Origin: Candidatus Omnitrophota bacterium
GTDB lineage: Bacteria; Omnitrophota; Gorgyraeia; Gygaellales; Profunditerraquicolaceae
Length of the DNA: 7,118 bases
Assembly (NCBI GenBank): GCA_020063525.1
Contig: JAGUUJ010000002.1
Location: forward strand, 1 to 7,118
Direction: 5' to 3'
The notes under the pieces are model-generated. The model was not told the DNA's origin and made no database searches. It was given only the letters and a program-made list of their open reading frames with translations. This document shows, one piece after another, positions 1-4,907 of this stretch. Position 1 is the stretch's first letter. Each line of letters begins with the position of its first letter. Position numbers and translations under genes: made by a program.

Positions 1-26
1 GCTTTTTATTTACAAGGAGGGGATAG

Positions 27-203
27 ATGTTTAAAGAGAGAATAAAGAAAATGGGCCTAACAGGAGTTCTCATTGTGGTTATCAGCGCTTTGTTTTTCTA
101 TGATTCCACACCTACCGATAGATTAGTGGTCTTGGATAACGGCAATGTAGGCATTGGGACGACGGATCCGGGAGCCTACAAGTTAAACGTTAAAGGATCC
201 TAG
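27..203 (+). CDS. 58-aa membrane-anchored fragment with a surface/tail-fibre-type motif, probably truncated
   Basis: I do not recognise this as a complete gene. The start is well supported: an AAGGAGG Shine-Dalgarno sequence at 14-20 lies 6 nt before the ATG. Residues 1-8 are basic (K3, R5, K7, K8) and are followed by a hydrophobic stretch at about 10-25, so the N-terminus looks like an uncleaved signal anchor or signal peptide. Residues 36-48 read LDNGNVGIGTTDP and continue to a 'YKLNV' segment. I know this pattern from the repeats of long secreted or phage-tail-fibre-like proteins, where hundreds of residues normally follow. Here TAG ends the frame right after that first motif, and the sequence beyond contains another in-frame stop soon after. 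The likeliest reading is the 5' remnant of a large surface-protein gene whose body was lost. A functional short peptide is possible. The gene converges on hicA. Confidence 0.5.
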   Translation: MFKERIKKMGLTGVLIVVISALFFYDSTPTDRLVVLDNGNVGIGTTDPGAYKLNVKGS

Positions 204-252
204 ACGCTTTACATAACCCATCATAAATAAATGAGATCCGAGATAAATCTAC

Positions 253-281
253 GACATAAGAAAGGGATTGGGACAGTCCGC
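253..281. repeat. Left copy of direct repeat flanking hicBA
   Basis: This copy begins GACATAAGAAAGGGATTGGG and matches 902-930 at 27 of 29 positions in the same orientation. The first 23 bases are identical and the two mismatches are at 276-277. Its end contains the small palindrome GGAC-A-GTCC (271-279). It lies 18 nt beyond the hicA stop codon, so it is also in the 3' region of the hicBA transcript. No transposase is visible in the window. It may be a REP-like element or the footprint of a cassette. Confidence 0.85.
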
Positions 282-299
282 ATTTTGATTAATTATTAA

Positions 300-527
300 T
301 TACAGACGATTGAACTCTTCAACGGTGAGCCCAGCCTCTTTGATGATTGCACGTAGCGTTCCTTTTGGTACGTCTTTTCCGGGATGATTGGGCACAACCG
401 TGTAAAGATGAGCGGAGGGGTTAAACCAGATTTCATGACTGCCTTTGGCGTAACGGTCGAAGATAAAACCTGCTTTGCGCAATTTACGGATGACTTCGAT
501 TGGCTTAAGGGATGGCAACCGACTCAT
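300..527 (-). CDS. hicA: HicA-type mRNA interferase toxin
   Basis: Small basic toxin of the HicA/YcfA-like family, which in characterised members binds and cleaves mRNA and stops translation when the HicB partner is lost. The 75 residues match the usual family size. The frame has the expected order: an N-terminal helix (SLKPIEVIRKLRKAGF), then a dsRBD-like sheet with the catalytic motif GSHEIW at 29-34, where H31 is the expected active-site histidine. The 'VPNHPGKDVPKGTLRAIIKEAGLT' region follows, with the family's conserved His-Pro, Lys-Gly-Thr and C-terminal helix. The ATG overlaps the hicB stop codon (ATGA at 524-527) and no good ribosome binding site precedes it, so translation is probably coupled to hicB. 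The gene appears intact, with the active-site histidine present. The order hicB then hicA is the reverse of the more common arrangement. Confidence 0.93.
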   Translation of the reverse strand: MSRLPSLKPIEVIRKLRKAGFIFDRYAKGSHEIWFNPSAHLYTVVPNHPGKDVPKGTLRAIIKEAGLTVEEFNRL

Positions 528-778
528 TTTTCTACAAGGACAGGAATTTGGGTATCAAATTTATCCGGCGGTAGTTTCTTGGAAATTAACTCTTTAGGTA
601 TAGCTTCATTACGTTCAATGCGCGACTCAATGAGCCTTCGTGCCACATCTTCGGCTATTTCTATTGTCTCAGCGACGGTACGGCCTTGGGCGATAATGCC
701 CCGGAGAACAGAGCTTGTAGCTAAATATCCGCCTTCTTCTAAGTGCTCAATTGATATGGGGATTAAATATTCTGGCAT
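524..778 (-). CDS. hicB: HicB-type antitoxin
   Basis: Antitoxin partner of the downstream HicA toxin. The 84-residue protein has the HicB partial RNase H-like pattern: an N-terminal strand (MPEYLIPISIEHLEEGGYLATSSVLRGIIAQG), then the segment RTVAETIEIAEDVARRLIES, equivalent to the family's 'G.T.eEA..na.eAi' helix. The variable C-terminus ends in VLVEK. No clear separate helix-turn-helix or ribbon-helix-helix domain is visible, so autorepression by this protein is uncertain. The start is well supported by GGAGGTG (783-789), with the ATG at 776-778. It is the first gene of a two-gene operon driven by the promoter at 796-824 and overlaps hicA by 4 nt. The family call rests on the pairing with HicA as well as on the sequence. 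Confidence 0.88.
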   Translation of the reverse strand: MPEYLIPISIEHLEEGGYLATSSVLRGIIAQGRTVAETIEIAEDVARRLIESRIERNEAIPKELISKKLPPDKFDTQIPVLVEK

Positions 779-795
779 TTTTCACCTCCGAGCAA

Positions 796-824
796 AGTTT
801 ATCATATGAATGGTTATAAGTCAA
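796..824 (-). promoter_or_regulatory. Sigma70-type promoter of hicBA
   Basis: Read on the minus strand, the -35 is TTGACT (819-824), the spacer is 17 bp, and the -10 is TAAACT (796-801). The predicted start of transcription is near 789, at the first G of the GGAGG ribosome binding site, giving a leader of only about 11 nt. A TCATATGA palindrome (802-809) abuts the -10 inside the spacer, and TTAT (799-802) and ATAA (816-819) form a loose outer dyad. These could be the operator for autoregulation by the HicAB complex, as is typical of toxin-antitoxin promoters. The operator is inference. Confidence 0.6.
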
Positions 825-866
825 CTGTTATTGAGAAAAAATAATGGGGCGGTTCTATTTTTACAA

Positions 867-916
867 TGTCCCTTTCGATTGGGGATTTAAGCAGGCTTTT
901 TGACATAAGAAAGGGA
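867..916. repeat. Degenerate inverted partner of the direct repeat
   Basis: TGTCCCTTTC at 867-876 matches the reverse complement of the repeat with an internal 6-base gap: the repeat read on the other strand begins TGTCCCAATCCCTTTC. Its TCCCTTTC (869-876) is also perfectly complementary to GAAAGGGA (909-916) inside the right repeat copy, giving an 8-bp stem with a 32-nt loop. A decayed inverted copy beside an intact one is how REP/BIME-type elements are often arranged. The match is short and could be chance. Confidence 0.35.
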
Positions 917-930
917 TTGGGACACCCCGC
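902..930. repeat. Right copy of direct repeat flanking hicBA
   Basis: Same orientation as 253-281 and 27 of 29 bases identical, with the mismatches at 925-926. It lies about 80 bp upstream of the hicBA -35 element and 35 nt beyond the stop codon of the 31-codon gene. The 649-bp unit from the first base of one copy to the first base of the other holds hicA, hicB and their promoter, with no other gene. Both copies lie in the 3' region of a minus-strand transcript, so an alternative reading is a dispersed 3'-end element. Confidence 0.85.
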
Positions 931-965
931 CTCATCGGGAAATTAATGGGGGAAGGGTGGGGCGT

Positions 966-1061
966 TTAGTGTTTAACCGGATGGTGTTTATGTGTGCCCA
1001 CATAGACAAATACAGCCCAGAAAATGGCGGCGGCGAAAAGGGCAGCGATTCCATATACCAT
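966..1061 (-). CDS. 31-aa single-pass membrane protein with histidine-rich tail
   Basis: No family recognised. The short frame reads MVYGIAALFAAAIFWAVFVY and then a tail ending HKHHPVKH. Residues 2-22 form one hydrophobic, alanine-rich membrane segment with no charges. The C-terminal 9 residues hold four histidines and two lysines, so that end probably lies at the cytoplasmic membrane face and might bind a metal or heme, though this is only a guess. Support for its being real: a strong ribosome binding site (AAAAGGAG at 1069-1076, 7 nt before the ATG), a start 2 nt after the stop of the upstream 62-codon gene, and a composition typical of small membrane subunits. It is too short for routine gene calling. 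It resembles in size and shape accessory subunits such as CydX or KdpF, but it matches neither by sequence. Confidence 0.62.
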   Translation of the reverse strand: MVYGIAALFAAAIFWAVFVYVGTHKHHPVKH

Positions 1062-1063
1062 AG

Positions 1064-1252
1064 CTACACTCCTTTTGAGATAGAATGGCTAATGAATAGA
1101 AATATTATGGTTAAGGCAATTCCGCTTAATGCTAAACCTACTTTGAAACTTGGCGCAAAGAACGAGGCAAAGGTTAAAGCTACCAAAGCTAGGTTAGCCA
1201 GGTCTAGTAGTTTTTCTGCATACAATTTACGCTGGAATTCATTTATTTCCAT
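1064..1252 (-). CDS. 62-aa membrane protein with two predicted membrane segments
   Basis: Function not recognised. An amphipathic, charged N-terminus (MEINEFQRKLYAEKLLDLAN) precedes two hydrophobic segments at about residues 20-34 and 37-56, separated by a short turn with F35-K37, giving a hairpin topology with both ends on the same side. No Shine-Dalgarno sequence precedes the ATG, but a near-consensus promoter ends 10 nt upstream, so the mRNA would begin about 4 nt before the start codon and be read as a nearly leaderless message. The 31-codon gene follows 2 nt later, so the two form a bicistronic unit of tiny membrane proteins, separate from the lptG operon by about 100 nt. Partnership of the two products is inference from this spacing. 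Confidence 0.65.
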   Translation of the reverse strand: MEINEFQRKLYAEKLLDLANLALVALTFASFFAPSFKVGLALSGIALTIIFLFISHSISKGV

Positions 1253-1262
1253 ATCGAGAGAA

Positions 1263-1290
1263 AGTATAGCATTAAATTATTCTTTGTCAA
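1263..1290 (-). promoter_or_regulatory. Promoter of the small membrane-protein pair
   Basis: Read on the minus strand, the -35 is a perfect TTGACA (1285-1290), the spacer is 16 bp, and the -10 is TATACT (1263-1268) preceded by TGC, an extended -10. The expected start is near 1256, only about 4 nt before the ATG at 1250-1252. This explains the absence of a ribosome binding site and supports the 62-codon frame as a real gene. Confidence 0.7.
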
Positions 1291-1300
1291 GAAATTTCAT

Positions 1301-1350
1301 TGAGATTGCTGAAAAAATCCTAAACAATGCAGCAATCTCAGATTTTTCAG
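1301..1350. other. Two interlocking inverted repeats between lptG and the small-gene promoter
   Basis: TGAGATTGCTG (1301-1311) and CAGCAATCTCA (1330-1340) form a perfect 11-bp inverted repeat with an 18-nt loop. A second pair, CTGAAAAAATC (1309-1319) and GATTTTTCAG (1341-1350), starts in the loop of the first and ends beyond it, with 3 shared bases and one bulged A. The pairs interleave, so as RNA they form either an H-type pseudoknot or two alternative hairpins. The element starts 5 nt after the lptG stop codon and ends 10 bp before the -35 of the small-gene promoter. On the minus strand no U-tract follows, so it is not a standard terminator for lptG. On the plus strand the 11-bp stem is followed by GATTTTT, which could stop antisense transcription. 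Confidence 0.6.
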
Positions 1351-1355
1351 CGCTC

Positions 1356-2456
1356 TCATGGAAGAGTCTCTATGAAATATATTGCGGATATAAGGGCGAG
1401 GATGTGGCTTAAAGAAGCTGCCAGGGCCGGGATGAGGATTCCTGCTTTACCCAAAGCAATACTTACAGCGTTAAGCACATAGTATAAAAATCCCACCATA
1501 ATTGATAAACCTACCGAAGACATCCCCGTAGCGCGTTTTTTCATCATCATCGAGAAAGGTATCCCCAGAAGAATAATAATTATGCTTGTCGTCGGTGAGG
1601 CGAACCTCTGATAAAGGTCTACTTTGAGATTCCTTATTACAGTGGTAGCGCCGCTTTTAGACAATCTCCAGATGTAGTCCTTAAGCTGGGAGATGGTCAT
1701 GAAATCCGGATGCAGCATTTGGTGTAAAAAATCATACGGCGTCTCCGGTATATCCATTACTTCTTCTTCTAAATATCGCGGTTCTTCTTTCATCTGGACA
1801 TTTTCATCAAAATGATAAGTTATACATTGGTAAAACGTCCACAGGCCGTCTTTATAGACCCCCTTGTTTGCCACAATTTTTTTAGTTATGTTTTGTTTTT
1901 CATCGTGCTCTAATATAATTATGCGCTCCATCGTGTTTGTGGCAAGAGAAAACTTATTCACAAAAAAAAGCCTGTTTTTTAAACCGTACACAGAAAGATT
2001 GGTAATGGCTTCGCGTTCTTTTTCTTTAGCCCTTTTTGTACCGGATTCCATTTGTTCCTTGATTTTTTCCGTCAAAGACATAGAAGAAGGCACAAATCTG
2101 TCATTGACCCAGAATACGCATGCACTAACGATGAGCCCGAATATAATTACAGTTTTGGTTATCTGGAATATGTTTAAGCCGGATGAACGCATAGCGATAA
2201 GCTCATTATTGCGATTCAACGCGCCAAAAGTGTACAAAACGCTAAGAAGACATGCGATAGGCGATACCTGAACAAATATAATAGGTAAATATGCCAGATA
2301 GTAATTTCCTAACATATCAAGGCTTGCCTTTTGTTTTAATATTTCGTCTAAATGAGAGAATACATCGATGATAATATATAAGAAAAGAAATGTAAACAGG
2401 CATTGCAAGAATAGAGTCAATACGGATTTTAATATATAACGGTCTAAGATGCGCAT
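1356..2456 (-). CDS. lptG: LptG, LPS export ABC transporter permease
   Basis: One of the two inner-membrane permease subunits of the LptB2FG transporter, which extracts lipopolysaccharide from the inner membrane and feeds the LptC/LptA bridge. At 366 residues it is full length for the YjgP/YjgQ family. It opens with MRILDRYILK, the LptG-like 'LDRYI' start. Hydrophobic segments lie at about 12-32, 52-78 and 100-120, a periplasmic beta-rich domain at about 125-265, and three more segments at about 289-306, 313-334 and 340-362. The cytoplasmic-loop motif 'NNELIAMRSSGLN' (83-95) and 'TISQLKDYIWRLSKSGA' (254-270) match E. coli LptG ('SISGLHNYVKYLKSSG') better than LptF. The start overlaps the end of lptF by 13 nt and lacks a ribosome binding site, which points to coupled translation. 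Last gene of the comF-lptF-lptG operon. Confidence 0.93.
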   Translation of the reverse strand: MRILDRYILKSVLTLFLQCLFTFLFLYIIIDVFSHLDEILKQKASLDMLGNYYLAYLPIIFVQVSPIACLLSVLYTFGALNRNNELIAMRSSGLNIFQITKTVIIFGLIVSACVFWVNDRFVPSSMSLTEKIKEQMESGTKRAKEKEREAITNLSVYGLKNRLFFVNKFSLATNTMERIIILEHDEKQNITKKIVANKGVYKDGLWTFYQCITYHFDENVQMKEEPRYLEEEVMDIPETPYDFLHQMLHPDFMTISQLKDYIWRLSKSGATTVIRNLKVDLYQRFASPTTSIIIILLGIPFSMMMKKRATGMSSVGLSIMVGFLYYVLNAVSIALGKAGILIPALAASLSHILALISAIYFIETLP

Positions 2457-3541
2457 AATCTAAAGGTTAAAATCGCACCGATTGCTCCCAAGATGATATT
2501 GGGTATCCACATCGCAATCCTGGGATTAAGGTTACCCTGCATACTCAGCGCCTCAGAGCCAAGGAGCATAAGGTAATATACGCCCACGATAAGGAAGGCC
2601 ATGCCGAAATTAATTGACTTTTCCCGGCGGCGTGTAATTATTGCCAGAGGTATCCCGAAAAGCATAAGCACAAAGCAGGAGAAAGCCAGGGATATTTTTT
2701 CGTTTATTTCAGTAATTAAAGGCACAGGGTCAATACCCTCTTTCTTTATTTTCTTAATTTCATTCCTTAGTTCCTGTATAGTCATATCTTTAGGTTTTTT
2801 CCCGATTTTGTCTTTGTCCTGCATTTGGCTTAAGTTTAGAGTCATAAAATAAGTTTTGAAGTTTAATTTATAGAAATTGCTGGGATTTTCAGGGTCTGGT
2901 TCATCAGACGTTCCATTCATAAGCTTTAATTTAATCATATTTTTTTCAGGCACAGCAATAAACTCTCCTTTTTTTGCCACAATAGTGCGCGCGGGCTTAT
3001 CCTCGCCTTGAGGTTCATAGATACGAACATTAGTCAGCTTGTTCTGGTCTATACGGTAGATAAATAAGATATATTTTTCGAAGGAATTAATAAATATACC
3101 CGGCTCAAGGGCAGCAGCAGGATTTTTTACTCCTATGTCCATTATGGTTTTTCTTGTGGCAAAATGCGCATAGGGTATAACCCGGTCGTTGAATACAACC
3201 AAAACAAGGCTTAATATTAAACCTACAACAAGCAGGGGCAAGAGCAGGCTGAACATATTTATTCCGCTTGCCCTTATGCTTACGAGCTCATTATCACTGG
3301 ATAGCCTGCCTAAAGACAGAAGCACGGCAGTTAATGCGGCAATAGGCAATGTATAGGTAAGCAGATACGGTATCATAAACAGTAAGAGTTTAGAGACGTT
3401 AAAAATATCCACTCCTTTGTTGATGACCAGGTCTGCAATCTTAATGAGGTTCCCCAGGATCATTACAAATGTAAGTACGCCCAATGCCAAGAATAGAGGG
3501 CCGATAAACTCTTTTAAGAAATAGTTGCGTAATATTCTCAT
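2444..3541 (-). CDS. lptF: LptF, LPS export ABC transporter permease
   Basis: Partner permease of LptG in the LPS exporter. The 365-residue protein has the family layout: hydrophobic segments at about 11-36, 50-78 and 97-118; a periplasmic beta-jellyroll domain at about 125-265, including 'ALEPGIFINSFEKYILFIYRID' and 'TIVAKKGEFIAVPEKNMIKLKL'; and three C-terminal segments at about 284-302, 312-333 and 343-361. The loop motif 'SSDNELVSIRASGIN' (81-95) is the conserved region after the second segment that contacts the LptB ATPase in known structures. I call it LptF from its position before LptG, as in E. coli, and from its weaker match to LptG. It starts 7 nt after the comF stop with no clear ribosome binding site. 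No lptB, lptC or lptA lies in the window. Confidence 0.93.
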   Translation of the reverse strand: MRILRNYFLKEFIGPLFLALGVLTFVMILGNLIKIADLVINKGVDIFNVSKLLLFMIPYLLTYTLPIAALTAVLLSLGRLSSDNELVSIRASGINMFSLLLPLLVVGLILSLVLVVFNDRVIPYAHFATRKTIMDIGVKNPAAALEPGIFINSFEKYILFIYRIDQNKLTNVRIYEPQGEDKPARTIVAKKGEFIAVPEKNMIKLKLMNGTSDEPDPENPSNFYKLNFKTYFMTLNLSQMQDKDKIGKKPKDMTIQELRNEIKKIKKEGIDPVPLITEINEKISLAFSCFVLMLFGIPLAIITRRREKSINFGMAFLIVGVYYLMLLGSEALSMQGNLNPRIAMWIPNIILGAIGAILTFRLCAS

Positions 3542-3548
3542 GATTATT

Positions 3549-4277
3549 TTAGTTAGCCAAAGTTAAAACAAATACGATATTTGCTCCTGCGTCCTTTAAT
3601 GCATAGGCTGCTTCTGAACAAGTCGCACCTGTTGTTAATACATCGTCAACCAGCAGGATATTTTTACCTTTTAGAGCTTCCTTTTTAGTTGCCGTGAAGC
3701 TGCCTTTGACATTTAAAAGGCGTTCGTCTATTTCTAATTCGGTTTGTGTCTTTGTAAGGCGTAATCGCCTGAGGTTATCGTGCGAAACCTTTTTGTCAAA
3801 CTTTCGGGCAATATGATTACTTAAGATTTGTGCCTGGTTAAATTCTCTTTCGCGCAATCTTGCTTTATGTAACGGTATAGGTATGACTAAATCTAATAGG
3901 TCCATAGGTAGATTGTATTCTTCTATAAATTCTGTCATTAATCTGGTCAAGGTAGGGCCCAGATAATCTTTGCCCTGATATTTAAATGCATGAATTAATT
4001 CTTTGAGCACGCCTTCATATACGCAAGGGCTGAAGGCGCGGTCAAAATGCAGCTGTTTTCTAACGCAGGCCGGGCAGATATTCTTTATAGGCTTTTTCAG
4101 ATGCCTGCCGCAACAATGACAGAAGGGAGGCGGATTTCTTTTAATCTTCGCCCAGCACTGCGTACACACAAGATTATCTACGCAAGTTAGCGCCTTAAGC
4201 TGTCTTTTGCAGACGAGGCATGTCTTAGGATAAACAATATCCGTCAGGATATTTACGAACTTGCGCAACATATTCAT
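3549..4277 (-). CDS. comF: ComF family phosphoribosyltransferase-fold protein
   Basis: ComF (also called GntX) family protein. In naturally competent bacteria ComF is needed for handling incoming single-stranded DNA, and its wider role is unsettled. The 242-residue frame is full length. The N-terminal third carries four CxxC pairs, C20/C23, C38/C41, C53/C56 and C68/C71, forming the zinc-finger region. The family segment VIPIPLHKARLREREFNQAQ (131-150) follows, and then the PRPP-binding loop ILLVDDVLTTGAT (207-219). The frame opens at an ATG at 4275-4277, but a near-consensus promoter ends right beside it, so transcription should begin at 4271. I therefore think the true start is Met3 (4269-4271), read from a leaderless mRNA. 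It heads the operon with lptF and lptG, and the link to LPS export may be only shared transcription. No other competence gene is nearby. Confidence 0.93.
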   Translation of the reverse strand: MNMLRKFVNILTDIVYPKTCLVCKRQLKALTCVDNLVCTQCWAKIKRNPPPFCHCCGRHLKKPIKNICPACVRKQLHFDRAFSPCVYEGVLKELIHAFKYQGKDYLGPTLTRLMTEFIEEYNLPMDLLDLVIPIPLHKARLREREFNQAQILSNHIARKFDKKVSHDNLRRLRLTKTQTELEIDERLLNVKGSFTATKKEALKGKNILLVDDVLTTGATCSEAAYALKDAGANIVFVLTLAN

Positions 4278-4306
4278 ATCATAACAATTAAACCAGGATT
4301 TGTCAA
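4278..4306 (-). promoter_or_regulatory. Promoter of the comF-lptF-lptG operon
   Basis: Read on the minus strand, the -35 is a perfect TTGACA (4301-4306), the spacer is 17 bp, and the -10 is TATGAT (4278-4283) preceded by TGT, an extended -10. The predicted first transcribed base is 4271, exactly the A of comF codon 3 (ATG), so the transcript should have no 5' leader. The -35 faces the pyrE -35 across 5 bp, making the palindrome TGTCAA-N5-TTGACA (4301-4317). Confidence 0.75.
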
Positions 4307-4311
4307 AGTAA

Positions 4312-4340
4312 TTGACAGGAATAGGTTCCGAGAGTAAAAT
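4312..4340 (+). promoter_or_regulatory. Promoter of the pyrE operon
   Basis: The -35 is a perfect TTGACA (4312-4317), the spacer is 17 bp, and the -10 is TAAAAT (4335-4340). The predicted start is near 4347, three bases before the pyrE ATG. This nearly leaderless layout accounts for the lack of a ribosome binding site and leaves no room for a pyrimidine-sensing attenuator upstream of the gene. The two start sites of this divergent pair are about 76 bp apart. Confidence 0.72.
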
Positions 4341-4349
4341 AATTGCGCT

Positions 4350-4901
4350 ATGGCAAAAGAAGAACTAAAAGGAAGATTATTAGCCTTGCTTAAGAGAGAG
4401 GCTTTAAAAAAGGGAAGGTTTGTTTTGTCTTCGGGCAAGATAAGTAATTATTATCTGGATGGCAGGATAATTACCTTGACTCCCGAAGGTGCATACTTGG
4501 TAGCAGCTATTATTTTAGAACTGATAAAAGATAAGGGTATTGATGCTATCGGCGGCCCTACCTTAGGTGCTGATCCGATTGTGGGTGCAATCGCCGCATT
4601 AAGCCATATCAATAAAATTGCCGTCAAGACATTTATTGTCAGAAAAGGTGCTAAAGAACATGGGATGCAGCGTCAAATCGAAGGCCCGGCATTAAATAAA
4701 GGGGATACGGTAATTCTGATTGATGATGTAGCAACCACGGGTAAATCTTTAGTAGAAGCAAAAGAGGCATTGGATAAAATAGGCGTAAATGTGCTGGAGG
4801 CAATAGTAATTGTAGATAGAGGCGAAGGTGCAAAAGAAAATTTGGCGCAGAGAGGCCTTAAGTTAGAATCCATATTTACAATTGAAGATTTGGGCGTTTA
4901 A
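4350..4901 (+). CDS. pyrE: Orotate phosphoribosyltransferase
   Basis: Cytoplasmic enzyme of de novo pyrimidine synthesis: orotate plus PRPP gives orotidine 5'-phosphate (OMP) and pyrophosphate. The 183-residue protein is on the short side for the family but complete. Visible landmarks are the N-terminal 'FVLSSGKISNYYLDGR' (24-39), the orotate-contact region 'GGPTLGADPI' (68-77), the flexible catalytic loop 'RKGAKEHG' (98-105) with K99, K102 and H104, and the PRPP-binding motif VILIDDVATTGKS (121-133). The ATG is chosen because the first helix follows directly and the promoter places the mRNA start about 3 nt upstream. It is the first gene of a three-gene plus-strand operon and is divergent from comF. 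The next frame starts 6 nt after its stop codon. No other pyr gene is in the window. Confidence 0.95.
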   Translation: MAKEELKGRLLALLKREALKKGRFVLSSGKISNYYLDGRIITLTPEGAYLVAAIILELIKDKGIDAIGGPTLGADPIVGAIAALSHINKIAVKTFIVRKGAKEHGMQRQIEGPALNKGDTVILIDDVATTGKSLVEAKEALDKIGVNVLEAIVIVDRGEGAKENLAQRGLKLESIFTIEDLGV

Positions 4902-4907
4902 TTTTAG

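Noticed and set aside
384..809. 141-codon open frame on the plus strand opposite hicA and hicB
   Set aside because: It is antisense to two well-recognised genes, and its translation shows no family features. It even covers the hicBA promoter.
253..930. CRISPR array
   Set aside because: There are only two repeat copies, 649 bp apart with genes between them. There are no regular short spacers and no cas genes.
928..966. Terminator for the small membrane-protein unit in the G/C-rich stretch after its stop codon
   Set aside because: Only a 5-bp CACCC/GGGTG pairing can be found on the minus strand, with no T-run after it.
957..1412. 151-codon open frame on the plus strand
   Set aside because: It runs antisense across both small membrane-protein genes, their promoter, the inverted repeats and the end of lptG. 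Its product has no recognisable domain, and there is no ribosome binding site matched to its start.
4308..4349. Pyrimidine-responsive attenuator or PyrR-binding leader upstream of pyrE
   Set aside because: The predicted mRNA starts only about 3 nt before the ATG, and no hairpin plus T-tract is present between promoter and gene.
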